From Verrucomicrobiia bacterium (lineage in GTDB: Bacteria; Verrucomicrobiota; Verrucomicrobiia; Limisphaerales; JADLHS01), in assembly GCA_023953615.1 (NCBI GenBank), contig JAMLJH010000002.1, positions 976,492-1,040,491 on the forward strand: DNA of 64,000 nucleotides. Reading direction: 5' to 3'. The position numbers and the translations under genes were made by a program. Shown here in pieces: positions 39,006 through 48,204 of the stretch; position 1 is the first letter of the stretch, and the number at the start of each line of letters is the position of its first letter. Below the pieces are notes generated by a model. The model was not told the origin of the DNA, did no database searches, and was given only the letters and a program-made list of their open reading frames with translations.

Positions 39006-40208
39006 ATGCTTACAATTACTGCTGATAAAATTCTGCCCTGCACCATCACTGGCTCCTGGCCGCGCCCACATTGGTTCGATATGAGCATGTGGGGTCGTCC
39101 GCTGGATACCTGCATGATGGATGTGAAATATCGCGAGCGCTTTCAAGACGCGCTGGCGACGGTGTTGAGCGATCAAGCGCGCGCCGGCATTGATATTTTG
39201 ACTCACGGCGATCTGCATTGCGACGACGACATGGCGGGGCGTTCGTGGCATCATTACCCCATTCAACGCTGGTCCGGTTTCAGCGGCGATTATTTGCAGT
39301 CGGAGGAGACGCGGTCGCCCTGGCTGCGCTATCCCGCCGGAACGTTGCTCAATGAAATCTACACGGGCTGGCGCTGGCCGCGTGTGGTGGATAAGATTGA
39401 GCATCGGCCGCTCGACTACGCGAAGATCTGGCGCATGGCACAGGCGAAAGCCACCAAGCCGGTACGATTTGGCACTTGTTGCTCGCAGGTCATGGGTTTG
39501 TTCCTGGATATTCATACCAAGAAATACAAGGACAACCGGGAAGTCGTCTGGGACATGGCGGTGGCCATGAACAAGGAACTGTTGGCGTTGCGCGACGCGG
39601 GTTGCAAGTGCATCCAGATCGAAGAACCCACGTTGCATTTCTGGGCCAACACCTACGGCAAGGACCATGACAACGTCAAATTCATGATTGAAGCCTTTAA
39701 CCGCGAGGTGCAGGGACTTGACGACGTGGAACTCTGGATTCACACCTGCTGGGGCAACCCCAACATGCAACGCGTGATCGAAAACGACAGCTACCGTGAA
39801 TCCTTCCAATTGTACCTCGAAGCGCTGCGTGGCGACGTGTGGACGGTGGAGATGCGCGATCGTAACATGCGCGAAATCGAATTGTTCGCGCCGCTCAAGG
39901 GCCAACTCAAAAAGAAGATCGCCGTCGGTGTGGTCAGCCATCGCACGTTGCAGGTGGAGCTGGCGGATCAGGTGGCCAACTCGGTTCGCACCGCGCTCAA
40001 ACACATCGCGCCGGAGCAACTCATTGTTTCGAGCGACTGCGGCTTTGGCCGGCAGGGATGCAATCGCGACATTGCCTTCTTCAAAACGGTCGCCATTGCG
40101 CAAGGCACGAACCAGGTGCGCAAAGAACTTGGGTTGCCCACCACCTATATCCCGGCGGCTGACCCGCAGTTGCAAACCGATATCGTACCGAAGACTTCAG
40201 ATCGCTGA
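39006..40208 (+). CDS. Cobalamin-independent methionine synthase-like (MetE core/UROD fold) protein
   Basis: A 400-residue single TIM-barrel protein of the MetE C-terminal type. It shows the zinc-site pattern: HTCWGN with His246 and Cys248, a Glu-containing VEMRDRN strand, and DCGFGRQ with Cys345. The opening CTITGSWPRP corresponds to the homocysteine-binding strand of MetE. It lacks the N-terminal duplicated barrel of full MetE, so it is closer to archaeal-type or methyltransferase-like members; the methyl donor cannot be told. No signal peptide. It stands alone between a pseudopilin and an oxidoreductase gene on the same strand. Confidence 0.85.
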   Translation: MLTITADKILPCTITGSWPRPHWFDMSMWGRPLDTCMMDVKYRERFQDALATVLSDQARAGIDILTHGDLHCDDDMAGRSWHHYPIQRWSGFSGDYLQSEETRSPWLRYPAGTLLNEIYTGWRWPRVVDKIEHRPLDYAKIWRMAQAKATKPVRFGTCCSQVMGLFLDIHTKKYKDNREVVWDMAVAMNKELLALRDAGCKCIQIEEPTLHFWANTYGKDHDNVKFMIEAFNREVQGLDDVELWIHTCWGNPNMQRVIENDSYRESFQLYLEALRGDVWTVEMRDRNMREIELFAPLKGQLKKKIAVGVVSHRTLQVELADQVANSVRTALKHIAPEQLIVSSDCGFGRQGCNRDIAFFKTVAIAQGTNQVRKELGLPTTYIPAADPQLQTDIVPKTSDR

Positions 40209-40398
40209 GGTGGCAGTGATGGCGGACGGAGACGGCACGGGCCTGGGGCGCGCTGGAGAACCGGTTGCGCCCGGTCGCTCCGAGCGCCGCGCGGATAAAT
40301 CCAAGCCAGGGATTCGCAACGTCGCGGCCATTTGACTTGTTTTTCCGAAATCAAAAATACTAGGGTGACGCGCCATCATAAACGATTTGCATGACATT

Positions 40399-41397
40399 AT
40401 GAAATATCTCCCACTTCTCAGTTCCTGTTTGCTGGCGGCCACGGTCGCCGGCGCCGCCGATTTGCGCATTGGCATCATCGGCTCGGATACCTCGCACGTG
40501 CCCGCCTTTACCAAACTGTTCAACGACGCCACGGATCCCAACCATGTGCCGGGTGGCAAAGTGACGGTGCTGTTCAAAAGCGGCAGTCCCGACATCGAAT
40601 CAAGTTGGAGTCGCGTGGATCAATACGCCACGGAGGTTCAGGAAAAATTCGGCGTGCGGCTGGTGGATTCCGTGGCGGCGCTTTGCAAAGAGGTGGACGT
40701 CGTTCTTTTGGAAAGCGTGGACGGGCGGCCGCATTTGGAACAAGCCCGACCGGTCATTCAGGCGGGCAAACCGTTGTTTGTGGATAAACCCGTGGCGGGG
40801 ACGTTGCGCGACGCCATTGAACTGTACCGACTGGCCCAGGCGAATCGCGTGCCGGTCTTTACCTCTTCCGCCTACCGCTACTACCGCAGTTTGGTGGACT
40901 TGCGGCAACAGACCCAGGCGCAAAAAATCAAAGGCGCCATTTCCTACGGTCCCTGCGAATTGGAGCCGCATCATCCCGATTTCTTTTGGTATGGCATCCA
41001 CCCGACGGAGGCGCTGTTCACCATCATGGGGCCGGGCTGTCAATCCGTGGTACGCGTGAACACGGCGGATACCGACGTCGCCACGGGGATTTGGGCGGAC
41101 GGACGCACGGGAGTGTTGTACGGCGTGCGCAACAGTTGGGCGCATCAGGTGATTGCTTTTGGTGAGAAGGGAGTGCTGGAGCAAAAAGAAGGTGGCGACT
41201 CCTACGCGCCGTTGGTGGTGGAAATCATGAAGTTCTTCCAAACCGGCATCGCTCCCGTGTCGCCCGAGGAAAGCTTGGAAATTTACGCTTTCATGGAAGC
41301 AGCTGATGAAAGCAAACGACAAGGCGGCAAGCCGGTGAAAATCAGTGACGTGATGGAGAAAAACGGCGGGGCCGGCATGTTATCAACCTCGCGTTAA
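40399..41397 (+). CDS. Exported Gfo/Idh/MocA-family oxidoreductase
   Basis: Predicted NAD(P)-dependent sugar oxidoreductase-like protein. The Rossmann half shows LRIGIIGSDTSH, the family's VLLESVDGRPH and the catalytic EKP-like segment, here VDKPVAG. The C-terminal half is the alpha/beta dimer domain. A Sec-type signal (LLSSCLLAATVAGAA) precedes the Rossmann fold, unusual for an NAD enzyme but common in members from Planctomycetota and Verrucomicrobiota. The ATG at 40399 is used; an in-frame TTG at 40387 adds only four residues. The GH50-like gene follows 169 bases downstream on the same strand. Confidence 0.88.
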   Translation: MKYLPLLSSCLLAATVAGAADLRIGIIGSDTSHVPAFTKLFNDATDPNHVPGGKVTVLFKSGSPDIESSWSRVDQYATEVQEKFGVRLVDSVAALCKEVDVVLLESVDGRPHLEQARPVIQAGKPLFVDKPVAGTLRDAIELYRLAQANRVPVFTSSAYRYYRSLVDLRQQTQAQKIKGAISYGPCELEPHHPDFFWYGIHPTEALFTIMGPGCQSVVRVNTADTDVATGIWADGRTGVLYGVRNSWAHQVIAFGEKGVLEQKEGGDSYAPLVVEIMKFFQTGIAPVSPEESLEIYAFMEAADESKRQGGKPVKISDVMEKNGGAGMLSTSR

Positions 41398-41566
41398 ACC
41401 GCGCCGAAATCATTGAGTTCGTTTCGCCGCTCGTCGCGTTTGGAGCCGTAGCCAACGCCGACTGAGTTGCGGTCAAACCTCCGCAACCCAATTCCGGCGC
41501 GCAGGCGGAACTTGCTAAATCCATCAGGCTGGAGTTCACTCAAACCCCATACGAATCTGCCAAAAT

Positions 41567-43654
41567 ATGAACGCTTACAAAATTACGGTCCCGCTGTTGC
41601 TTGGTTTGATGGCGATGTTCGCTTCCGCCGCTGCCGAGCAGGTATTGTTGCGCCCGGATCACCAGACTGACCTGGCGAAATTTGTCACCACCGATGCCGT
41701 ACTGGAACGGGCGGGGGCGGCGCCAGCCAGCGCGCTGCGACTCATCACTGGGACTCACCAACGTTGGCCGGGTGTGACGTTGCCCGCGCCGGATGGGCAT
41801 TGGGACTTGTCGCCCTTCGCCAATGTGATTGTCGCGGTGCGCAACACCGGCACGAATCGCGCCACACTGAACTGTCGCGTGGATAATCCCGGAGCCGATG
41901 GCAAACTTAATTGTGTCAACGGCGCCATCACGTTGAACCCCGGTGAAAACGGCTCGCTGCGGGTGTTATTGCGGCGGGCGAGTGGCGGCACCCTGGGTGG
42001 CAAGCTGTTCGGCCTGCGCGGTTATCCGGTCGTCCTCGGCGGGCCGGAAACCATCAAACCCAACCACATCACGCAGATTCTGCTGTTTGTTTCCGAGCCC
42101 CAAGCCACGCATCAGTTCGATATCCTGACGGTCAGCGCCACGGGCGATTACACGCCGCCCACGGCCTGGGTCACGGATGCCGATCCGTTCTTCCCGCTCA
42201 TTGACACCTTTGGTCAATACAAACATAAGGATTGGCCGGGTAAGGTTCATTCGCTGGAAGAACTGCAACAGCGGCGCGAAACCGAAGCGCGCGAACTTGC
42301 CGCGCAACGGGGGCCGGAGAATTGGGATCAGTACGGGGGGTGGGCCAACGGCCCGAAACTCGAAGCCACGGGATTTTTTCGCACCGCCAAACACAACGGC
42401 AAATGGTGGTTGGTGGACCCCGACGGGCGCCTGTTTTTCTCCCACGGCATTGATTGTGTGTTGGCGATTGATGTCACGCCCATCGAGGAGCGCGCGTCCT
42501 GGTTTGAAGATTTTCCCGGAGCGCAAGCAGAGTTCGAACGCTTTCACACCAAAGCCTACGCCTTGAAAGGCCATTATGCCGACCGTTCCCCGAAGTGTTT
42601 CGCCTTCGCGTCCGTCAATTTGCAGCGCAAGTATGGTCCGGATTGGAGAGCGGTTTATCCCGGGGTCATCCATCAGCGCCTGCGCAGTTGGGGACTTAAC
42701 ACCATCGCCAACTGGTCGGCGGGCGACGTGTTTCTGAAGCGGCGCACGCCGTACACCGATAATGTAGGCTCGCACGGCGCCCGGATGATTGAGGGCAGCG
42801 AGGGTTACTGGGGAAAATTCCCGGATGTGTTCGATGCGAGTTTTGCCAACAGCCTGCGCCGCGCCATGGCGGGCAAACGCAAGACGAGCGCGAACGATCC
42901 CTGGTGCATTGGCTACTTTTCCGATAACGAAATGTCCTGGGGCGACGAGACGTCGCTGGCGCTGGCGGCGTTGAAATCTCCCGCGGACCAGCCCGCGAAG
43001 CTGGCGTTGCTGGCCGATCTGAAGGCGAAGTATGTGGAGATCGAAAAACTGAATCAGGGGTGGGGAACAACCCATGATTCGTGGGACGCCTTGCTCGCGA
43101 CCCGGGAGACTCCGGACGCCTACAAAGCCCGCGCGGATTTAACCGCGTTTTACTCGCACACGGCGGAAACTTATTTTCGCGTGGTGCGCGAAGCGATCCA
43201 GGAAGTCGCCCCACAGCAACTCTATCTTGGTTGCCGGTTTGCCTGGGTGAATCGCTTGGCTGATCTGGCCGCCGGCAAGTATTGCGACGTGATCAGTTAC
43301 AATCTTTACGAACGCAGCGTGGCCGATTTCAAAAATCCGAGTCACGACAAACCGCTCATCATCGGGGAATTCCACTTTGGCGCGCTGGACCGGGGACTGT
43401 TTCACACCGGACTGGTCCCCGTGGAAAATCAGGCGGCGCGCGCGGCCAGCTACAAGGAATACGTGCTCGGAGCGTTGCGACATCCGCAATTTGTCGGCAC
43501 GCACTGGTTTCAGTATATGGATGAACCGACGACGGGCCGGGTGTATGACGAGGAGAATTATCAGATCGGCTTTGTGGATATCGCCGATACGCCCTACGCG
43601 GAAACGATTGCGGCCAGCCGGGAAGTGGGACGACGCTTATATGTTCAACCGTAA
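41567..43654 (+). CDS. Secreted GH50-like (beta-agarase-type) glycoside hydrolase
   Basis: A 695-residue exported glycoside hydrolase. A signal peptide ends near SAAAEQ. A carbohydrate-binding-like beta-domain (about 25-205) precedes a TIM barrel. The WDQYGGWANGPKLEATGFFR and WWLVDPDGRLFFSHGID blocks are those of GH50 agarases. Likely catalytic pair: Glu455 in YFSDNEMSW (acid/base) and Glu601 in IIGEFHFG (nucleophile). The natural substrate may be agarose or another beta-galactan. Transcription ends at the strong hairpin at 43703-43732, shared with the convergent LamG gene. Confidence 0.87.
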   Translation: MNAYKITVPLLLGLMAMFASAAAEQVLLRPDHQTDLAKFVTTDAVLERAGAAPASALRLITGTHQRWPGVTLPAPDGHWDLSPFANVIVAVRNTGTNRATLNCRVDNPGADGKLNCVNGAITLNPGENGSLRVLLRRASGGTLGGKLFGLRGYPVVLGGPETIKPNHITQILLFVSEPQATHQFDILTVSATGDYTPPTAWVTDADPFFPLIDTFGQYKHKDWPGKVHSLEELQQRRETEARELAAQRGPENWDQYGGWANGPKLEATGFFRTAKHNGKWWLVDPDGRLFFSHGIDCVLAIDVTPIEERASWFEDFPGAQAEFERFHTKAYALKGHYADRSPKCFAFASVNLQRKYGPDWRAVYPGVIHQRLRSWGLNTIANWSAGDVFLKRRTPYTDNVGSHGARMIEGSEGYWGKFPDVFDASFANSLRRAMAGKRKTSANDPWCIGYFSDNEMSWGDETSLALAALKSPADQPAKLALLADLKAKYVEIEKLNQGWGTTHDSWDALLATRETPDAYKARADLTAFYSHTAETYFRVVREAIQEVAPQQLYLGCRFAWVNRLADLAAGKYCDVISYNLYERSVADFKNPSHDKPLIIGEFHFGALDRGLFHTGLVPVENQAARAASYKEYVLGALRHPQFVGTHWFQYMDEPTTGRVYDEENYQIGFVDIADTPYAETIAASREVGRRLYVQP

Positions 43655-43702
43655 GTGCGCCGATTGAGCATCCCGCAGCATTATCGGATTTGAGGCAAGA
43701 AA

Positions 43703-43732
43703 AAAGCGGTCGAAGTAACCTTCGACCGCTTT
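43703..43732. terminator. Bidirectional Rho-independent terminator
   Basis: A perfect 12-bp stem (AAAGCGGTCGAA at 43703-43714 with TTCGACCGCTTT at 43721-43732) has a six-base loop. It lies between two convergent genes. Read on the minus strand, the stem is followed directly by a T-rich run, so it is strongest for the LamG gene and can also serve the GH50-like gene. Confidence 0.85.
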
Positions 43733-43757
43733 GCATAGGAGGAACGTTCTGAGTTGA

Positions 43758-46556
43758 TCAGAACCCAACCCGATAGAACATGGAGTCCTCGGTGGGTTTT
43801 GCGGGCGCGGGTGGCAGGAACGGGTAGGGCGGTGTTGCCCCCGAAACCGTTTCCCAATCCGCGGTGCTGCCCAGCGTCCGCGACCGTTGCAATGAGCCGG
43901 TGGGCCAGGTCAGGCTGGTGCCCACGTTCGCCGTGTCAAAGTTGTATCGCACTTTCAGCGCACTGGTATCCACCAAGGCGTCGCTGGCAAACACTTGTCC
44001 GATTTCGTCGGGTTCGAGGATGCGGTTGTAGATTCGGAAATCATCCATTTGTCCGTTCAGTTTTTTCCAATAGCCATCGTGAGACAGGCCCAGTTCCACC
44101 GGCTGTCCGGAAGGCCATGACCAAGCGGTCTCCACCGGTTGTGAACCCGAGAGGACCCCGTCAACGTAAGTGGAGAGCGTATCACCAACCACCTGGCTGA
44201 AGGTGATTGCGATATGGTGCCAGTTATTGTCAGGCACGTAACCGGCCGAGAATTGGTTTCGCGCACCGTTCTGTCCCTGCCAGAAGATGCCGCCGCCGTC
44301 ATCCAAACCGATGATGGCGCCGGTGGTGGTGCGCCAGTCAACCAGAATGGCCGCTTCACTTCCCGGACCGGGAATCGGAGCGTTGGCGCGCAACCAGAAC
44401 GTGATCGTGCCCTGGGCGGTGTTGAAATCCGCGCTGTCGGCAATGACGATTTGCCCGGAACCACTGAAGGAAGCAACTCCGGTGCGCGTTACCAGTTGGG
44501 AATCATCGGTGACCGAGGCTTCCCAAACGCTGCCATAATTGATGCCGGGATGGAGGGTGCCGACTGGTTTGGTGTCAGCGACGAAACCGCCGGGCACCAC
44601 CGAGAGCACAATGTTCCCCGTACCCAGCAAGCCGTGTGCGGCGTGGATACCGATCCGACTTCCCGATAGCGCGTAATTATAGATGGCCACATCACTGATC
44701 TGCCCTCCGAAGAAACTATTGCGATCGCGCAAGTCGCCACCGATGCCGACCCGCAGCGGAATCAGCGAGGCCACGGTGGCCGAGGTGGTCGAAGCCGCCA
44801 CCGCGCCGTCAATGTAAATGACGCCTTCGGTTCCATTCCTTCGCACCGCCGCCACATGGTGCCATTTGCCGTCGTTCACACTGCCGCTGGAGGTCAGGTT
44901 GAATTGATATCCACCGCCGTAGATGACGAAGCCAACCCGTCCGTCGCTACCGACCGTGAACATGTATTCCCCATCGTATCCGCCTTCATCGCGTTGCTCA
45001 ATAATCGGGCCGCCCGTTGTGGTGTTAATCCAGGCTTCCAACGTCAGGTCTGTCGTTCCCAGCAGAGCCGCCTCCAGGCCGCAATCAATGATGCCGCTGT
45101 AACCATCGAATTCGTATGCCGTCTTGCTGGCGCTGAAGCCCTGGTAGGCAGGTGGCCGCGGTCCGGGCACGCCCAAGCTGACAAAAGTCAGATTGGTGCC
45201 GAAATGGTTGTTTCCGGAATAATCGGAAACGTCCGTTCCGCTGGTTTCATTTAACGGCCAGTAACTGATTGGGCCATCTTGCGCCACATCAGTCGTGTAA
45301 AGATCGGGTGAGGCAACCACCGTCAGATGATTGGTCTTGCTCTTGACGTTGCCAAAGGCGTTCACGACCGTCACGGAGTAATCGCCACCATCGGTGGCGC
45401 TCACGTTGTTGAGCGTCAACACCGGACTGTTGTCGCCGACCGGCGTGCTGCCGTTCCTGACCCACTGATATTCCAGCGGTTCTCCGCCAACAGCCGCTAC
45501 CGACCAACCGGCAAAATTCGCGCCGGCGTAAACCGTGCCGCTGGTGCCGGTTAAATCCTTCGTGAGCGATGGCTGCGCCGCCACCGTTACCGTTGCCGTA
45601 CTGCTGGTAGCCGAACCGTAAGCATTGGCGACCACCAATTCATAGGGACCTTCGTCCTCGAGGGTCGCGTTGGTCTTGGTATAAACGGGATTGGTGGCGC
45701 CAGGCAGGTTGGTGCCGTAATGCCGCCATTGATAGGTCAATCCGTTTGGAAGCCCGAAACTCACGGCCGAGAGGGTCAATGTGCCGCCGTAATTGACCGA
45801 AGCGTCGGCTGGATCTTTGCCGATCACCGGCTGATCGGTGATGATGAACCCACCGATGGCGCAACTTTCCGCGGAATTGATGCTTCGAGAAGCCGCGCCA
45901 AACGTAACTGAATCGCTGGTCAACGCGGGCAGAATCATCAAGCCAACGGGACCGCTGAAGTTTTCATTGCCGCCGGTCCAGATCGCATCGAAGGCGTTGG
46001 TGTAAGTGTCCACACCGTCGGCCGTAACGACTCGGGAGGTCGGTTGGCACTTGACCCCGCCCACCAAACCGATCACGTACCCGTTGGGAAAAGTGGTGGT
46101 CAATCCGCTAAGGGTATTGGTCCAACCGGTGTTATCTTGGAAACCCCAGGTGACTTCATCGTTTCCGGGCGCCACTGACGATTGATAACCCTCGTCCCAT
46201 TCGTGTTCCGGATCCACCAAATTGCCAATGTCGCCGGACCACATGTTCACAGTGGTTAGGTGGGCCGAAATGGAGCCGAGGGGAATGATCTCGTCCACTG
46301 CGGAGCAGGGTAGTGGGTCGGTATTAATCCAGTTGGCTGCATCTACGCCAAAGGCCCGGGCCGTCACAGGAAAGCCGGTGGTTTGATATCCCTGACCAAA
46401 CCCGATCGTTTGCGGGGTGGTCCCGGAGTCATAATACCACGCCTGAAAATTCAGGCCGATGGTGGTCCCCGCCTGCGAAGCGCCAAGCATCAAAGCGGCT
46501 GCCGGCACGGCAAGCAGGGATTTTCTAATGGAGTTGGGTAACAATTTTCGCTTCAT
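43758..46556 (-). CDS. Large secreted protein with Ig-like and two LamG domains
   Basis: A 932-residue exported protein without a visible catalytic site. A signal peptide (about 10-29) precedes an unrecognised beta-rich region (about 30-245). Two Ig-like domains follow (about 245-335 and 335-420), with YQWRH and DGGDYSVTV-type signatures. Two LamG/concanavalin-like domains (about 440-640 and 690-860) show WHHVAAVRRNGTEGVIYIDG and WHHIAITFS. The last ~60 residues end in FYRVGF and resemble the ends of other secreted proteins here. A carbohydrate-binding or adhesive role is likely. A terminator lies just downstream. Confidence 0.85.
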   Translation of the reverse strand: MKRKLLPNSIRKSLLAVPAAALMLGASQAGTTIGLNFQAWYYDSGTTPQTIGFGQGYQTTGFPVTARAFGVDAANWINTDPLPCSAVDEIIPLGSISAHLTTVNMWSGDIGNLVDPEHEWDEGYQSSVAPGNDEVTWGFQDNTGWTNTLSGLTTTFPNGYVIGLVGGVKCQPTSRVVTADGVDTYTNAFDAIWTGGNENFSGPVGLMILPALTSDSVTFGAASRSINSAESCAIGGFIITDQPVIGKDPADASVNYGGTLTLSAVSFGLPNGLTYQWRHYGTNLPGATNPVYTKTNATLEDEGPYELVVANAYGSATSSTATVTVAAQPSLTKDLTGTSGTVYAGANFAGWSVAAVGGEPLEYQWVRNGSTPVGDNSPVLTLNNVSATDGGDYSVTVVNAFGNVKSKTNHLTVVASPDLYTTDVAQDGPISYWPLNETSGTDVSDYSGNNHFGTNLTFVSLGVPGPRPPAYQGFSASKTAYEFDGYSGIIDCGLEAALLGTTDLTLEAWINTTTGGPIIEQRDEGGYDGEYMFTVGSDGRVGFVIYGGGYQFNLTSSGSVNDGKWHHVAAVRRNGTEGVIYIDGAVAASTTSATVASLIPLRVGIGGDLRDRNSFFGGQISDVAIYNYALSGSRIGIHAAHGLLGTGNIVLSVVPGGFVADTKPVGTLHPGINYGSVWEASVTDDSQLVTRTGVASFSGSGQIVIADSADFNTAQGTITFWLRANAPIPGPGSEAAILVDWRTTTGAIIGLDDGGGIFWQGQNGARNQFSAGYVPDNNWHHIAITFSQVVGDTLSTYVDGVLSGSQPVETAWSWPSGQPVELGLSHDGYWKKLNGQMDDFRIYNRILEPDEIGQVFASDALVDTSALKVRYNFDTANVGTSLTWPTGSLQRSRTLGSTADWETVSGATPPYPFLPPAPAKPTEDSMFYRVGF

Positions 46557-47345
46557 TTTATTTTTACGTTTTGTCTAACCGGAGGTTGAATTATTCAGTT
46601 CCAATCCACCTCGTTTCGTCCTGAGTAAAGCGCGGTTGGGCTTCGGGCCAAGACCGTTTGAGGCGGGTTGAACCGAGCCAATTTGCGTCACCACCGATGA
46701 TGGCCACACCTGTCGGACTCAACCAGTTTGGCGGGATGTTAGCGAAATTTTGAAGACCGACTACCCCACATTCGGGTGGGAAACGGATTGGTGCTGGAAA
46801 AGCACAGCCAGACAAGTGCGCCTTCCGTGTGGAGAAAATTTATCTGGGGAATACGCGAGCTAAGTTTGCCAAACTGTGCGCTCAGTACTCAAACTATAGC
46901 GGTTTAATTAAAGTTGTAGCCGTGGCACCGAATGAGTGTAACCCCATGAAGGTGGGGTCCGGATGGGGAATGGCGCCTCTGTCCGCGAGGTTTTGGAGTG
47001 CGGCAGGCTTCTGCCGCTTTCCGATCGCGGGCCGATGATTCCACAGCGGCAGAGGACTGCCGCAGTCCAAGACGCGGTCGCGGGAATGCTCGTCCCAAAC
47101 CAAGAGCGGTCGTCCGTTTGACCCCAACGCTTGGCTTGAGGTTGGCGGGCCGCTGCGTCATGTCGGCGGCTATAGGAATACTTAAAATGCGCTAGTGCTC
47201 CCGTCCGGACGGAAATACCGGCACGGTCATTTGTTATCTCTGGAAGTAGCGAAGGTGAATCTCAGTACCCACGTCTGGCGCGGATGGAAGTCAGATCTTT
47301 ATTCCGGGGGGACGACAAAACAGCGTCGGTTGTGATCCGAGCCGC
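46557..47345. other. Gene-free region between two secreted-protein genes
   Basis: About 790 bases with no convincing gene. Short open frames on both strands run through repeat sequence and lack family resemblance or good ribosome sites. The only clear structure is the inverted pair of repeats at 46993-47075. The upstream part presumably carries the promoter of the LamG gene. Confidence 0.6.
46993..47075. repeat. Inverted pair of dispersed repeats
   Basis: Two related copies face each other: one reading TTGGAGTGCGGCAGGCTTCT on the plus strand from 46993, and one whose reverse complement reads TTGGACTGCGGCAGTCCTCT, ending near 47070. Each copy itself contains GCGGCAG/CTGCCGC half-sites. Translating this repeat gives the spurious peptide DCGSPLPLW on one strand. 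Confidence 0.75.
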
Positions 47346-47957
47346 TTAAATCACACTCTTGCGGCGGTTAGCCGTTGCGACCAAAGCCAGCCCGCCCAAG
47401 ATGATCAGAGTCGCCGTTGTTGGCTCGGGAGCTTGCGCGATGACGATCCCCGGCCCGTTGTTCCCATCCACGCTGAGAACGACATTAAAATTCTGCCAAC
47501 CTCCATTGATCGTGCCGCCCAACGTATAACTACCGTCTGCATTACCCCAAAGGTTCAGTTCGCTGGCGGGATTGCTATCTAGCCGAAATAGGAGTCCGTA
47601 TTGGTCCAGCAGGGGATTGGTTATGGGGAACTGCGCATTATTGCCCTCCACATAGACTGAATTGTTATACCAATAAGCGCCAGCGGGCGAAGTGAGGCGG
47701 CTCGGATAGTTAACGTAGTCGTCTTCCGCGTAAAGCGTCCAATGGCCGTCAAGGCCGGTAATGGCTCCGCCGGAGATGTCGAGAAAGCCGCTTACGGCAT
47801 AGAAATCGTTGTTGGAAGAATTGGTGAACACCTGAAACTGCCCCGCACCTGTGCCAGGCCCGAGGTCAAACGAAATGTCGAACCATACGGCTTTACTTTG
47901 GAGGCTTGCCCCCAAGACCAGAGCGATGGTGAGAAACAAAGTTTTCATTGTTTGCAT
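47346..47957 (-). CDS. PEP-CTERM sorting-domain protein
   Basis: A 203-residue secreted protein. The ATG at 47957 has GGAGAA six bases before it and opens a signal peptide (KTLFLTIALVLGASLQSKA). The mature part is beta-rich, Asn/Gly-heavy and of unknown function. The C-terminus is a PEP-CTERM tail: APEP, a hydrophobic helix (about 178-195) and basic residues RRKS. An exosortase encoded elsewhere would process it. Its neighbours on both sides also encode exported proteins. Confidence 0.88.
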   Translation of the reverse strand: MQTMKTLFLTIALVLGASLQSKAVWFDISFDLGPGTGAGQFQVFTNSSNNDFYAVSGFLDISGGAITGLDGHWTLYAEDDYVNYPSRLTSPAGAYWYNNSVYVEGNNAQFPITNPLLDQYGLLFRLDSNPASELNLWGNADGSYTLGGTINGGWQNFNVVLSVDGNNGPGIVIAQAPEPTTATLIILGGLALVATANRRKSVI

Positions 47958-48204
47958 ATCAATTCTCCTTTTGCGACCGCTTCGAATCAGCAAGTGACTG
48001 GCCAACCGTATTTCCCACCCTCAAGCCGACGCGATTCATGGATTCATCCCGATTTAGGAACGACTTTGCCCGGCCCGGGCGCACGAAAAGCGATCATCGG
48101 TTTCCGCTTGTCCTCTTTCCAGACACCAAGCGATCACGAAGCATCCAGATTCACGAACGCGGTATCTGGGCAGCGGAGCTGTTGGTTGTTACGAATCTCG
48201 CCCC

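Noticed and set aside
38982..40175. 397-codon minus-strand open frame opposite the MetE-like gene
   Set aside because: Antisense shadow; Arg/His-rich composition and no recognisable domain.
41966..43075. 369-codon minus-strand open frame opposite the GH50-like gene
   Set aside because: Antisense shadow; the plus strand has the agarase motifs.
46894..47127. 77-codon minus-strand frame containing DCGSPLPLW
   Set aside because: The peptide is a translation of the dispersed repeat at 46993-47075, not a gene.
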